64,000 nucleotides of DNA from Pseudomonas silesiensis (GCF_001661075.1 NZ_CP014870.1:2066501-2130500), one strand, 5' to 3'. Shown: positions 17,362 to 27,397, counted from the first letter of the stretch. A program made the numbers and translations. Notes: generated by a model from the sequence alone, not told the origin.

Positions 17362-18378
17362 ATGGCGAAGTATATAGCTCAGCGATTGATAGTGATGTTC
17401 TTCATTCTTTTGGGAGTGTTGACCATCACCTTCGTCCTGAGCCGAGCTCTTCCGGGTTCCCCGGTAGAAATGATGCTGGGGAACCACCCCACGGTGGAAC
17501 AGATTGCCGTCGCACGGGAAAAACTGGGGTTGGATAAGCCTCTGCCGATCCAATACTTCAATTACATCGGCGATCTTCTGCGAGGTGATTTTGGCACTAG
17601 TCTGCGCACCGGGCGGCCGGTGGTGGAGGAAGTGGTCAGGCGGGTTGGTGCGACGTTTGAACTGACATTCCTGGCGATGTTCTGGGTGGTGCTGCTGGGG
17701 GTGCCGATCGGTGTCATCTCAGCGGCGCGGCAGAACTCAGTGGTCGACAATACGGCTCGAGCGGGGTCCATCGCCGGGACGGCGTTTCCAGTTTTCATCC
17801 TGGCCATGGGCTTGCAGTTGCTGTTCTACGGCAAGCTCAACTGGCTGCCCCTGCAAGGACGTATCGATGCTTCCATTCTTCTCGATACCCCCTTTGAGCG
17901 TGTGACAGGCTTTTACCTGATCGACACTCTGCTGGCCGGTAATTTCGTAGCACTGTGGAGCGCCATCAAACACCTGACGCTACCCGTGCTCACCCTGGTC
18001 ATCGTGACCTTGGCCACTGTCACCCGGATCACCCGCAACATGATGGTGGAGGTGCTATCCGAGGAGTACATCCGTACGGCCGTTTCTTACGGTGTACCCA
18101 AGTGGCGTATCCATTACGCCTATGCCCTGAAGGCGACAATGATTCCGCTCCTGACAGTGGTGGGCCTGACCTTCGGTTACCTGCTCGGTGGTGCGGTAGT
18201 CGTTGAGTTCATTTTCGATTGGCCTGGCCTGGGCGGCTTTGTGGTGTTTTCGATTGCCCAGAATGATTTCCCCGCTGTGATGGGCGCCACCCTGGTGCTG
18301 GCCACGACGTATCTGTCGATCAACCTGATCGTTGATCTCTTGTATCACCTTGTTGATCCGAGGTTGCGAGTCCAATGA
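17362..18378 (+). CDS. Dipeptide-type ABC transporter permease (DppB-like)
   Basis: The 338-residue protein has six membrane spans, the typical N-terminus RLIVMFFILLGVLTITFVLS, and a late EAA-type loop (VLSEEYIRTAVSYGVPKWRI). It should form the inner-membrane channel with the DppC-like partner. The ATG has AAGGGG upstream. A 178-bp gap from the binding-protein gene may allow unequal expression. It overlaps the next gene by four bases. Confidence 0.93.
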   Translation: MAKYIAQRLIVMFFILLGVLTITFVLSRALPGSPVEMMLGNHPTVEQIAVAREKLGLDKPLPIQYFNYIGDLLRGDFGTSLRTGRPVVEEVVRRVGATFELTFLAMFWVVLLGVPIGVISAARQNSVVDNTARAGSIAGTAFPVFILAMGLQLLFYGKLNWLPLQGRIDASILLDTPFERVTGFYLIDTLLAGNFVALWSAIKHLTLPVLTLVIVTLATVTRITRNMMVEVLSEEYIRTAVSYGVPKWRIHYAYALKATMIPLLTVVGLTFGYLLGGAVVVEFIFDWPGLGGFVVFSIAQNDFPAVMGATLVLATTYLSINLIVDLLYHLVDPRLRVQ

Positions 18379-19259
18379 GTATCCAAGACGTATCCCTGTC
18401 CATGCCCCCGCGAGCTCCATCATGGCGTATCAAGGCCCTGGCGTTTGCCAGTGATAACAAGTTGTTTGTATTCGGCGCGCTGTTATTGCTGCTGATCATC
18501 CTGGCGGCAGTCTTCGCCCCCTGGCTTGCACCTTATGAACCGAACAAGATTGTCTTTTCCCAGAAATTGCTGGCACCCAACTGGGCACACTGGATGGGCA
18601 CCGACGAGTTTGGTCGCGACATTCTTTCACGGGTGCTTTATGGCGCACGCACCTCGCTGATCATCGGAGTGAGCGTGACTCTGATTGCGATGCTGATCGG
18701 GATTCCGATCGGGCTTGTTTCCGGTTACTTCGGTGGTCGAGTTGATACGCTGCTGATGCGTTTCTCAGATGTGTTCCTGGCCTTTCCGCCGCTGTTGTTG
18801 CCGATCGCTATCACCGCTGCGCTGGGATCGGGATTGGCTAACGCGATGTTAGCGCTCGCTGTCTCCTGGTTTCCCTGGTACGCGAGGATCATGCGCGGTG
18901 CGGTAGTGCGGGTTCGGTCAGAAACCTATATCCATGCCGCGCGTTCGATGGGCGTCAGTCACTGCCGTATCTTGCTTCGCCATGTACTGCCCAATGCGAC
19001 CACGCCTGTGATCGTGCAGGGCTCCATGGACTTTGGTTACACCATTCTCGCCGCTGCCTCGCTGAGCTTTATCGGGCTGGGGGCCAAGCCGCCCATGATC
19101 GAATGGGGGCTGATGGCCGCGGCGTCGCGCTCGCAGTTACTTGAGAATCCCTGGACGGTGTTGTTTCCCGGAGTGGCGATTTTTGTTCTGGTGCTGGCTG
19201 TCAACCTGGTAGGTGACGGGCTGCGCGATGTGCTTGATCCAAAGAAGGGGACACGCTGA
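18375..19259 (+). CDS. Dipeptide-type ABC transporter permease (DppC-like)
   Basis: The 294-residue partner permease carries the OppC N-terminal segment followed by the classic words LGTDEFGRDILSRVLYGART (here with HWMGTDE) and the EAA loop ETYIHAARSMGVSHCRILLR. Four-base overlap with the upstream permease and one-base overlap with the downstream ATPase indicate a coupled operon. Confidence 0.93.
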   Translation: MSIQDVSLSMPPRAPSWRIKALAFASDNKLFVFGALLLLLIILAAVFAPWLAPYEPNKIVFSQKLLAPNWAHWMGTDEFGRDILSRVLYGARTSLIIGVSVTLIAMLIGIPIGLVSGYFGGRVDTLLMRFSDVFLAFPPLLLPIAITAALGSGLANAMLALAVSWFPWYARIMRGAVVRVRSETYIHAARSMGVSHCRILLRHVLPNATTPVIVQGSMDFGYTILAAASLSFIGLGAKPPMIEWGLMAAASRSQLLENPWTVLFPGVAIFVLVLAVNLVGDGLRDVLDPKKGTR

Positions 19260-20290
19260 TGATCGACGAATCCTTGCAATATTCGACTATTGAGCGTCTC
19301 GCCGCTGCGAATAACGACGCAGCTCAAGACCTGGTGCTGGAAGTGGAAGGGCTGACGGTGTCCTTCCCTGGTTTGTTCAAGACCGTAAAGGCCGTACGCG
19401 GCATCGACCTTCAGGTAAGGCGCGGCGAGATCCTCGGATTGGTGGGGGAGTCGGGCTCGGGCAAGTCACTGACGGCCATGTCCTGCCTTGGATTGATGCC
19501 CGAGGCCGCTCGGCTGGAAGGCAGTGTCAGGGTCGCCGGACAGCAGGTCAACGGCGCGTCGGCGTCGCAGCTGGCGGTTTTGCGTGGCGGTGGCGCGGCG
19601 ATGATCTTTCAGAATCCGATGAAGGCGCTCAACCCGTTCTTCACCGTCGGGCGGCAGATGTTCGATGTCATCGGCTGCCATCGGCAACTGAGTAAGGCAC
19701 AAATCCGCGCCGAGGCGCTGAGCTCGCTGGAAGCGGTGAGCATGCCCGACCCCCCTCTGGCGCTAGCCAAGTACCCGCACCAGATGTCTGGCGGTCAGTT
19801 GCAGCGAGTGGTGATTGCCATGGCGCTGGCCTGTCGGCCGAAACTGCTGATCGCCGATGAGCCGACCACGGCGCTGGACGTCACAGTGCAGGCGCAGATC
19901 ATCGCCCTGCTGCGCAAGCTGGCACGGGAGCAGGACCTGGCGATTCTGTTTATCACCCACAACCTGGGGGTAGTGGCTTCGCTCTGCGACCGGGTGGCGG
20001 TGATGTATGCCGGCGAAGTGGTGGAGAGCGGTCCGGTAGGCCAGGTGTTCAAGCGGCCTGCACACCCCTACACCCTGAAGTTGATGGGCACCGTGCCAAA
20101 GTTGGGGCAGGGACCCCAGCCCCTGGGCTTCATCCCGGGGCAGGTGCCGAACATGGCGGCTCCGCCGGCAGGCTGCGCCTTCAACCCGCGCTGTGAGCGG
20201 GCCACCGGACGCTGCCATCAGGCTGCGCCGAGGGTGGCCATCGGCAAGGAACACTGGGCAGCTTGCCACAACATGATAGTCAAGGTGTGA
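19259..20290 (+). CDS. Dipeptide-type ABC transporter ATP-binding protein (DppD-like)
   Basis: The 343-residue ATPase has Walker A GESGSGKS, signature MSGGQLQR, Walker [13 protein letters not shown] and the C-terminal oligopeptide/dipeptide extension with a Cys-rich motif ([14 protein letters not shown]) that in relatives binds an Fe-S cluster or structural metal. The start overlaps the previous stop as TGATG. An N-terminal leader of about 25 residues precedes the core. Confidence 0.93.
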   Translation: MIDESLQYSTIERLAAANNDAAQDLVLEVEGLTVSFPGLFKTVKAVRGIDLQVRRGEILGLVGESGSGKSLTAMSCLGLMPEAARLEGSVRVAGQQVNGASASQLAVLRGGGAAMIFQNPMKALNPFFTVGRQMFDVIGCHRQLSKAQIRAEALSSLEAVSMPDPPLALAKYPHQMSGGQLQRVVIAMALACRPKLLIADEPTTALDVTVQAQIIALLRKLAREQDLAILFITHNLGVVASLCDRVAVMYAGEVVESGPVGQVFKRPAHPYTLKLMGTVPKLGQGPQPLGFIPGQVPNMAAPPAGCAFNPRCERATGRCHQAAPRVAIGKEHWAACHNMIVKV

Positions 20291-20314
20291 GGCTTCTTTG
20301 AAAGGTAAACGGCT

Positions 20315-21271
20315 ATGAATAACGACAAACAGCCCGCACTGCTAAGCGTCAATCAGCTGCACAAGACCTTCGCCACCCGCGACGGCCCGGTGACCGCCAT
20401 CGACCACATCAGCCTGGAGGTGCAGGTCGGTGAGACGGTCGCGCTGGTGGGGGAATCCGGTTGTGGAAAAAGTACGGTGGCCGCGACCTTGCTCAGTCTG
20501 CTACCAGCCGATAGTGGGCAAATTCTGGTCGAAGGTCGGCCGCTGCCCACTGATGCCAGGGCGCGGGGCAGGAGCTTGAGCATGGTGTTCCAGAATCCCT
20601 ACGCCTCGCTGAACCCGAAAATGACGATTAAGGCGATTGTTGCCGAGCCGCTGAAGGTTGCCTTTGGTTTGCGCGGTAGCGCCTTGCACGCGCGCATTCT
20701 CACGCTGCTGGCAAATGTGGGGATGGGCGAGGAGCACATGGAGCGCTATCCCCATGAATTCTCCGGTGGCCAGTTGCAGCGCATCGCTATCGCCCGGGCC
20801 CTGGCGCTGGAGTCAAAACTGCTGATCCTCGATGAGCCTACGGCGGCGCTCGACGTGTCGGTCCAGGCCCAGGTGCTGCAATTGCTCAAGACGCTTCAGG
20901 CCGACAATGGCCTGAGCTACCTGTTTATCAGCCACGACCTTGCGACGGTCGAGTATCTGGCGCAGCAGGTGCTGGTGATGTACTTGGGGCGCATCGTCGA
21001 GGCCGGGCCTGTAGAGCAGGTGTTTGGCCGACCGCGTCATCCCTACACGCGTGCGCTGCTCAATTCAGTGCCCTCCATCGACCCGGAACGTCGTGACCAG
21101 TTGCAAGTTCTGAGTGGCGAGATCCCCAGCCCCTTGAACCGGCCTGCCGGGTGCCACTTCGCGCCCCGGTGTCCGCGGGCCAGTGAGCGTTGTCGCCGAG
21201 AGGTGCCAGTCGAGACCCAGGATCACGGCCACCGCTTTTCTTGCCACCACCCTCTGAACGATGAGAGCTGA
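20315..21271 (+). CDS. Dipeptide-type ABC transporter ATP-binding protein (DppF-like)
   Basis: The 318-residue second ATPase has Walker A GESGCGKST, signature FSGGQLQR, Walker B LLILDEPTAALDVS and the terminal CHFAPRCPRASERC motif. It pairs with the DppD-like subunit to drive the importer. It follows by 24 bp and is followed six bases later by a serine hydrolase gene. Confidence 0.93.
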   Translation: MNNDKQPALLSVNQLHKTFATRDGPVTAIDHISLEVQVGETVALVGESGCGKSTVAATLLSLLPADSGQILVEGRPLPTDARARGRSLSMVFQNPYASLNPKMTIKAIVAEPLKVAFGLRGSALHARILTLLANVGMGEEHMERYPHEFSGGQLQRIAIARALALESKLLILDEPTAALDVSVQAQVLQLLKTLQADNGLSYLFISHDLATVEYLAQQVLVMYLGRIVEAGPVEQVFGRPRHPYTRALLNSVPSIDPERRDQLQVLSGEIPSPLNRPAGCHFAPRCPRASERCRREVPVETQDHGHRFSCHHPLNDES

Positions 21272-21277
21272 ACCCCT

Positions 21278-22516
21278 ATGTACAATAAAAAAGACATGAC
21301 CGCCCCGGGCATTGGTTATCAGGACTTAAGGCTGATGCAGGGCTATCCGCCGCCCCGGGAAAAGCAAGTCGCCCAGCATAACTGGGACAGTCCGCCCTAT
21401 AACCGCTGGTCGTTCCAGCACATGAGCCAGCTGTTTCCGGTGGCCGCTATTCATCGCAGTCCCGGGCCGGTCACCGAACTCGAGCGCAACGAACGCTCAC
21501 TGGACGACGTACGTTTCCAGCGAGTCGACGGCGGGCAGACCGATCTGGCGACCTTCTTGACCGATAGCTACACCGATGGTTTTTTGGTGCTTCATCAAGG
21601 CAAGGTGGTTTCGGAGCAGTATTTCAACGGTATGCAGCCGCACACGTTGCATCTGTTGCAATCGGTGTCCAAGACCGTCGTCGGTAGCCTGGTCGGCAGG
21701 TTGATCGGCCAGGGCAGAATCGATCCCCAGGCGCGTGTCAGCCACTATGTGCCCGAGCTTTCGGCAAGCGGTTATGGCGACGCCCGGGTACAGGATCTGC
21801 TGGATATGCGCACGGGAGTGAGATTCAGGGAGGACTACACGGATCCGGATGCTGAATTCATCCAGTTGGATATCGCCTCGGGTTGGCGTGAACGGGGAGA
21901 GCTAAAGTCGCCTGACAGCATTTATGGTTTGTTGAAGTCGCTGAGTAAAGACCGTGAACATGGCCAGTTCTTTGAGTATCGCTCAGTGGATACCGACGTG
22001 TTGGCCTGGGTCTGTGAGCGGGCCTGCGGCGAGCGGCTCCCCGTATTACTGAGCCGGGAGATCTGGTCAAGACTGGGGGCAGAACAAGACGCGAATATCA
22101 CCCTCGATTGCGTTGGAACCGCATTGGCCGATGGCGGGATGAGCGCCACGCTGCGTGATCTGGGGCGCTTTGCCCAGATGTATCTGCAGGGGGGACGTTT
22201 CAACGGCCAACAGATTGTTCCAGAGGAATTTGTGCGCGCATGCGGCCGTGGTTCCACACCGGCTTTTGAAGTCCTCTATGGCTTTTATGTCAAACACTTT
22301 CCTGACGCCGCCTATAGCAATCAGTGCTGGGTGCTGGACAGTGAACAGGGTACCTATTCGGCGCGCGGAGTATTTGGGCAGAGTATCTATTGGGATCCGG
22401 CTTCTGAAGTGGCAATCGTAAAACTTTCCAGTTGGCCGGACTTTATCAATGCAGAGTGGACGTTGAATACCTTCCGTGCTTGTGCCGCTGTGGTTGAAGA
22501 ACTTCAACGCAGCTGA
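21278..22516 (+). CDS. Serine hydrolase of the beta-lactamase class C / 6-aminohexanoate-dimer hydrolase family
   Basis: The 412-residue protein contains the active-site SxxK motif as SVSK (near residue 131) and the downstream Tyr motif in EYRSVDTDVLAWV, both typical of NylB-like amidases and esterases. No signal peptide is evident, so it probably acts in the cytoplasm on an imported substrate. Its place at the end of the dipeptide-type operon suggests that it cleaves the amide or peptide that the transporter brings in. The true substrate is unknown; beta-lactam resistance is unlikely. Confidence 0.85.
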   Translation: MYNKKDMTAPGIGYQDLRLMQGYPPPREKQVAQHNWDSPPYNRWSFQHMSQLFPVAAIHRSPGPVTELERNERSLDDVRFQRVDGGQTDLATFLTDSYTDGFLVLHQGKVVSEQYFNGMQPHTLHLLQSVSKTVVGSLVGRLIGQGRIDPQARVSHYVPELSASGYGDARVQDLLDMRTGVRFREDYTDPDAEFIQLDIASGWRERGELKSPDSIYGLLKSLSKDREHGQFFEYRSVDTDVLAWVCERACGERLPVLLSREIWSRLGAEQDANITLDCVGTALADGGMSATLRDLGRFAQMYLQGGRFNGQQIVPEEFVRACGRGSTPAFEVLYGFYVKHFPDAAYSNQCWVLDSEQGTYSARGVFGQSIYWDPASEVAIVKLSSWPDFINAEWTLNTFRACAAVVEELQRS

Positions 22517-22546
22517 CGCGGGAGTGTGAATGACTGCGGCTTGTCA

Positions 22547-22576
22547 GGCACCTCCCAGCCTTGGTGAAGAGGTGCC
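22547..22576 (+). terminator. Hairpin after the hydrolase gene
   Basis: The 8-bp stem GGCACCTC/GAGGTGCC with a 14-base loop begins 30 bp after the hydrolase stop. There is no T-tract, so it may be a weak or Rho-assisted terminator or a transcript-protecting stem. Confidence 0.4.
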
Positions 22577-22765
22577 GTGTGCAGGCTCGGCATAGTTACA
22601 CCCAGACCCGGCTGGCCGCCGGCGGCTGACCCTCCCGGCCCTCACTTGGACGCTGTTCGCAGCCTTCGTCCTGGCGGGCCCTACCCCTTTCATCCAGACC
22701 GCGCTTTTGCCGTGGCCGGGATAGCTGTTGCCAAAAATAAGACCTAGAGAAGAGACGGAGCGACC

Positions 22766-23947
22766 ATGAACTTGAATACTACCCGGGCCTTGCGCTCATT
22801 GACCCCGCTGGCGCTGTTGGGGGCCCTTTCCACCCCCGCGATGGCGATCCAGGTCACCGACAACCTCGATCTCGGGGGTGCCGTCCGGGCGCGTTGGGAC
22901 TATGACCCGGATCGCGACATCCAGAAGTTCAACTTCGACACCGCGATCCTCAGCGCCAATTACAACTCCGACACCTGGATCGGCGAAGCCAAGTACCGTT
23001 TCTACGGTCGAGCCTACCCTTACAACTACACAAAGCATGTCGGTGACGTCCAGTTCGCCGAATTGGCGTGGATCGGCTACAAGTTCAACCCCGACCAGCA
23101 GGTCCAGGTCGGCCTGAACCAGCTGCCGTTCGGTTTGCAGCCGTACTTCGGCAGCACGTTCTACCAAACCATGGGCAGCGTCGTGGGACTGGAAGACGTG
23201 GAAGAAGTCGGCGCCAAGTACATCCAGCAAAGCGGCGACTGGAATATTCAGGCCGGTTACTACCTGCGCCCGGCCTGGCAGGGCAAAGGCACCAGCAACG
23301 GTGAAACCTACTCGAGCGTGGTCTCCGAAGCGGACAGCTATGTCACCGACGGCAGCAACAACCAGGAACGCAACACCGTGGTCCTGCGGGTGGCCAAGGC
23401 GCTGGACCTGGGGCCGTGGAAGTCCGAAGTCGGGATCTCCGGCCTGACCTCGTCCCTGGAGAACCGCGACACCAACAACGATGGCCGGCGCAATGCCATG
23501 GCGGTGCACTACATCGGCAAAAACGGCCCGTGGGGCGTGCAACTGCAAGCCGCGCGACAGCAGATGTCCCCGCGCAACCCCGGCACTGATGAACTGGTGA
23601 CTTTCGGCGGTTACGACGCCACCTACAACGTCGCCAGTCGCGGCAACTTGTACGTGGCGGATGTGAGCTACGACGTCAGCGGCAAGTACCTGTTCGATCA
23701 GATCAGCGGTGTGAAGCTGTACGCCAACTACAGCGCCTTCGATAAATCCGCGGACGATTTCAAGACCTCGCAACGGATGATTTTCGGCACCTCGTTCTCC
23801 CTCAGCAAACTGTGGATCGCCACGGAATGGTTGTACGGCAAGAATGATCCGGTCATCGGTGGCGGCAGCCTCACCCAGAGTCTGGGGGCTGGTGGTAGTA
23901 ACCAGTGGGAAAACCAGTTGTACATGAACATCGGTTATTACTTCTGA
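22766..23947 (+). CDS. Outer-membrane porin
   Basis: The 393-residue product has a signal peptide (cleavage near PAMA) and a mature part made of alternating aromatic beta-strands ending in the outer-membrane signature NQLYMNIGYYF. The first strands (LGGAVRARWDYD) and the overall size fit phosphate-selective or carbohydrate-type porins rather than OprD. GGAG lies ahead of the ATG. Its codon use is markedly GC-rich. It follows the ABC/hydrolase operon after 249 bp and may let the same substrate cross the outer membrane. Confidence 0.85.
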   Translation: MNLNTTRALRSLTPLALLGALSTPAMAIQVTDNLDLGGAVRARWDYDPDRDIQKFNFDTAILSANYNSDTWIGEAKYRFYGRAYPYNYTKHVGDVQFAELAWIGYKFNPDQQVQVGLNQLPFGLQPYFGSTFYQTMGSVVGLEDVEEVGAKYIQQSGDWNIQAGYYLRPAWQGKGTSNGETYSSVVSEADSYVTDGSNNQERNTVVLRVAKALDLGPWKSEVGISGLTSSLENRDTNNDGRRNAMAVHYIGKNGPWGVQLQAARQQMSPRNPGTDELVTFGGYDATYNVASRGNLYVADVSYDVSGKYLFDQISGVKLYANYSAFDKSADDFKTSQRMIFGTSFSLSKLWIATEWLYGKNDPVIGGGSLTQSLGAGGSNQWENQLYMNIGYYF

Positions 23948-23999
23948 TCCGGATTTTTTGGTAACAGCCCTAAAGTCCTCTTTGCGAGCCTGAACTGGT

Positions 24000-24115
24000 C
24001 AAGTAAGTCCGGACACCGATTACGGTGTTCATGCCGCTTTTTTCTCCATGGCTATTGGCGACAGGTAGTTGTTGTAGCTGTGGAGCCTGGTGCGGTTGCC
24101 TGGGTATTTAATTGG
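24000..24115 (-). mobile_element. Remnant of an IS3-family element (transposase C-terminus plus end)
   Basis: On the minus strand the last codons of an IS3-family OrfB can be read, PIKYPGNRTRLHSYNNYLSP and on to a stop at 24029, followed by an end-like sequence containing GGTGTCCGGACTTACTTGAC. The rest of the element is absent. It is a different element from the full one at 58.8 kb, whose end also begins with GGACACC. It marks the left side of the 24-45 kb region. Confidence 0.75.
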
Positions 24116-24169
24116 GCTTCTATACGGCCCTTGGTTTAACGAATCCTCTCTCACTTCGAGGCATTAATC

Positions 24170-25543
24170 ATGACGGATTTGCTTGCACAAAAAGATGTTG
24201 TAAATCACCTCCATCCATATACGGATGCTCGACTTCATGAGGCGGATGGCCCCCTCATTATCGAGCGTGGAGAAGGCGTTCATGTTTATGATAATCAAAA
24301 TAAGCGATACATTGAGGCGATGTCAGGGCTATGGAGTGTAGCGCTTGGTTTCAGCAACCAGCGGCTGATCGAGGCTGCCGAAAAGCAGCTACGTACACTG
24401 CCGTTCTATCATGTGTTTTCCAGCAAGGCACACCGCCCCAGCATCGAGCTCGCCGAAAAATTGGTGGAGATGGCTCCGGTGCCGATGAGCAAAGTGTTTT
24501 TCACCAACTCCGGCTCTGAGGCAAACGACACAGTAGTTAAGCTTTTGTGGTACCGGAACAATGCTCTGGGGAAGCCCGCCAAGAAAAAGTTCATCAGTCG
24601 GCAGAACGCCTATCACGGTATCACTACCGTAAGTGCGAGCCTCACTGGGCTGCCGGCAAATCAGCGCGGTTTTGACGTTCCCCTGCCGGGCTTCCTGCAT
24701 GTCAGCTGCCCGCACTTTTACCGATATGGTCGAGCAGGTGAAACAGAAGAACAGTTCGCCGATCGCCTCGCCCGAGAACTGGATGATCTGATCATCAAGG
24801 AAGGCCCAGAGACGGTCGCAGCGTTTTATGGGGAGCCGCTGATGGGAGCGGGGGGGGTGATCATTCCGCCGAAGACCTACTGGGAAAAGATCCAGAAGGT
24901 GTGCCGCAAGCATGACGTCTTGATTGTCGCGGACGAGGTCATCTGCGGTTTCGGTCGAACCGGCAATATGTTCGGTTGCGAGACCTTTGATATCGAACCA
25001 GACGTCATGGTGGTATCCAAACAGCTGTCGTCCTCCTATCAGCCCATTGCAGCCATATTGATTAACGACGCTGTTTACCAAGACATTGCCGACCAGAGCC
25101 AATCCATCGGCACGTTAGGGCATGGCTTCACTTGTAGCGGGCACCCGGTAGCTACTGCAGTCGCCCTGGAAAATCTTAAAATTATCGAAGAGGAGGGCCT
25201 GGTTCAGCATGCTGCTGAAATGGGGATTATCCTTCGCAAAGGGCTTCAGCAGTTTGCTGATCATCCAATGGTTGGCGAGGTTCGTGGTGTGGGGTTGATT
25301 GCTGCCGTTGAGTTGGTAGCCGACCGGCACACAAAAGAGCCTTTTGAGGCTGTTGGCAGACTCGGACGGTATCTGTCCTCTCAGGCCCAGGAGCGTGGCA
25401 TGATCAACCGAGTCATAGGAGATGCATTGGCATTCTGTCCTCCGTTGATCTCAACGGAGAAGGATATCAATGAAATCCTTGGAGTTTTTGCGGCTTCTCT
25501 GGATGCGACACAACACTGGTACCTCAAACACACGGCACAGTAG
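24170..25543 (+). CDS. Class III aminotransferase (omega-amino acid:pyruvate type)
   Basis: The 457-residue PLP enzyme has the phosphate-binding TNSGSEAND (112-120), cofactor-ring Asp255 in VADEVICGFGRTG and Schiff-base Lys284 in VVSKQLSSSYQP. The family transfers amino groups from polyamines, beta-alanine, GABA or other omega-amines to pyruvate. It stands alone between an IS remnant and a LysR relic, at the edge of the proposed canavanine locus. A role in handling a side product is possible but not shown. Confidence 0.9.
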   Translation: MTDLLAQKDVVNHLHPYTDARLHEADGPLIIERGEGVHVYDNQNKRYIEAMSGLWSVALGFSNQRLIEAAEKQLRTLPFYHVFSSKAHRPSIELAEKLVEMAPVPMSKVFFTNSGSEANDTVVKLLWYRNNALGKPAKKKFISRQNAYHGITTVSASLTGLPANQRGFDVPLPGFLHVSCPHFYRYGRAGETEEQFADRLARELDDLIIKEGPETVAAFYGEPLMGAGGVIIPPKTYWEKIQKVCRKHDVLIVADEVICGFGRTGNMFGCETFDIEPDVMVVSKQLSSSYQPIAAILINDAVYQDIADQSQSIGTLGHGFTCSGHPVATAVALENLKIIEEEGLVQHAAEMGIILRKGLQQFADHPMVGEVRGVGLIAAVELVADRHTKEPFEAVGRLGRYLSSQAQERGMINRVIGDALAFCPPLISTEKDINEILGVFAASLDATQHWYLKHTAQ

Positions 25544-25810
25544 TTAACGCCACTCACTACAGGCAGAGCCGGAATGCGGAGTCGTCCGGCCTGCCGCTTC
25601 GTACTCGCTTTGTCCTTCAAATGAGGCTAAAGAAGGCAGCCTTGGTCAGGATGTAGTCTCATCAGGACAAAGCATTTTTTACATGTTCGGTTCGCATCTC
25701 GTATCCCCAAGCTGTTCCGGAGAATCGCTCCGTAACCAAGCAACATAATCGAACTCACCACTCACCGCACATAGCTGTTCGATCTGCGCCATTGAGTTCA
25801 GTCGCCTCAA
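25544..25810. other. Intergenic, no feature seen
   Basis: About 270 bp after the aminotransferase. No terminator with a clear stem and T-tract was found, and no gene. Confidence 0.4.
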
Positions 25811-25966
25811 CTGCCCTCGCTCAGCATGCTGCGAGTCTTTGAAGAAGTCGCACGGCATCGCCGTTTCAGCCAGACGGCGCTGGGTCTTGACGTTACCCAA
25901 GGCGCGGTCAAGTGGCTTACACAATCAATAGACTCTACATGCATAAACAGCCCAGACCCGGGCTAG
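25811..25966 (+). pseudogene. N-terminal remnant of a LysR-family regulator
   Basis: The frame reads LPSLSMLRVFEEVARHRRFS followed by a helix-turn-helix ending VTQGAVKWLTQSID, a GcvA-like LysR DNA-binding start. It stops at 25966 with no effector domain, and its end overlaps the LysE-family gene on the other strand. It is a broken relic. Confidence 0.7.
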
Positions 25967-26598
25967 GAGTGGGAGAACATCAGCTTTACTCCAGCCGCTC
26001 CGAAAACTAGCGCAAGGGTGCCTTCGATCCATCGGCGTGCTCGGCGATATCCCCGAATCATGGGCGCGGTGGAGAAGACGATCGCATAGCCACAGAAGAT
26101 AGTGACGCTAAGCACGGCGCAACCGGCCAGAATAATCCCGACCGTTTTTGGCGAAGCTTGCGGCCCCAAGCCAAGGGTCATGGTAGCGATCCAACCCAGC
26201 AGTGCCTTGGGGTTTGTGAGATGCATAAGCAGGCCGCGCTGATAAAGACTGAAGCCCGACACTTTTGGCGCGGCCGCTATCTCTTTCTCGAGCCGCTCAT
26301 TGGACGTTAGAGCAGAGCGGCCTGCTTTGATGGCAAGGAAGAGCAGGTAAGCACCGCCAACCGTTTTTAAGACACCCAGCGCCTGCGCATACTGTGCCAG
26401 GACGGCTGAGACGCCCGTGGCTGCCATCGATCCCCAGAAAATCGAACCACTGATCACACCTGCCGCTAGCAGGAGCGCAGGCTGCCTGCCTTGGTTCATC
26501 GCGACGCCCATTATTCGCATGTTGCTGGGTCCAGGACTCGCCGCTCCAACAATATAGGCCGTAAATACGAGGAAGAGATGGTGGTAATCAAATGACAT
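25963..26598 (-). CDS. LysE/RhtB-family amino-acid exporter
   Basis: The 211-residue inner-membrane protein has about six spans and the family start VFTAYIVGAASPGPSNMRIM plus LLMHLTNPKALLGWIA. LysE-superfamily exporters release lysine, arginine, homoserine or threonine; the E. coli member ArgO also exports canavanine. It is on the same strand as the XRE-cupin regulator gene and close to a canavanyl-tRNA deacylase-type gene, so export of canavanine, arginine or homoserine as a safety valve is a reasonable inference. Confidence 0.88.
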   Translation of the reverse strand: MSFDYHHLFLVFTAYIVGAASPGPSNMRIMGVAMNQGRQPALLLAAGVISGSIFWGSMAATGVSAVLAQYAQALGVLKTVGGAYLLFLAIKAGRSALTSNERLEKEIAAAPKVSGFSLYQRGLLMHLTNPKALLGWIATMTLGLGPQASPKTVGIILAGCAVLSVTIFCGYAIVFSTAPMIRGYRRARRWIEGTLALVFGAAGVKLMFSHS

Positions 26599-26734
26599 TA
26601 AAAGCCCCTTAACGAAGTTCTATGCCAGTCAGCGGCTCTGTTATCAGGAGCCCTATGACGGGGCGATGATGGCCGACCACAAGAGCCAACCCGGCGGACT
26701 CCTCTGCAAGCTTCAGCGCGATGCTGTCTGAACG

Positions 26735-27352
26735 TTAAATTTCACGCCCGGATTGGTGGATCTCCGTTACAGACATGGTGAATATCAGTTTTGATTTGCC
26801 TTTATTCGAGTAGGCATGAGGTACATCTGTTTTTGCTACGGCTGAGCAACCCGCAGAAATGCTCAGTTCGGTATCTCCTACTATGAAGTGGAGTGTCCCT
26901 TTCTCCACGTGAAATAGCTCAGTTGTGCCGTGAGGGTGCCCTGAGGAGGCAAAAGTTTCGCCGGGAAACATTTCCCAGCGCCAAAGCTCAAGCATGTTCG
27001 GACCACTGGTTCCAGCCAGGAGCCTAGCCGTCCCTCCCATGTTACCTGTCCAGAGTGTGGGAATATCCTTGCTCTCGATGAGGTGGGCAGATGGGGCGTC
27101 GGACACGTTTACGACATCAGCAACTGAAAGGCCCAAAGCAGCAGCGATTTTGCACAGGATCGCGATGCTTGGGTTAGCCGTGCATTTCTCTATCTCGACC
27201 ACCATGCCCTTGCTGACACCGGAGCGACGGGAAAGCTCGTCGAGAGTGATTTTCCGCTTCTTCCGTTCCTGTTTGAGCCTGCGGGAAACTGCCTCGCTAA
27301 CGGTTTGAACGTCGGCCCCTGTGTTGGTCGGTATATTGACTATTTTGGTCAT
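26735..27352 (-). CDS. XRE-family regulator with C-terminal cupin sensor domain
   Basis: The 205-residue protein has an HTH domain (about 22-80: RRLKQERKKRKITLDELSRR, SGVSKGMVVEIEK) and a cupin domain (about 125-195) containing HPHGTTELFHVEKGTLHFIV. This architecture senses small ligands and represses or activates nearby catabolic or export genes. It is divergent from the CtdA-type gene with only 45 bp between the two starts, so it likely regulates both that gene and the LysE exporter. Confidence 0.9.
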   Translation of the reverse strand: MTKIVNIPTNTGADVQTVSEAVSRRLKQERKKRKITLDELSRRSGVSKGMVVEIEKCTANPSIAILCKIAAALGLSVADVVNVSDAPSAHLIESKDIPTLWTGNMGGTARLLAGTSGPNMLELWRWEMFPGETFASSGHPHGTTELFHVEKGTLHFIVGDTELSISAGCSAVAKTDVPHAYSNKGKSKLIFTMSVTEIHQSGREI

Positions 27353-27397
27353 TGATCGCTAGTATGAAGTGAAATTTAGGATTAAAGGGATTCTCTG

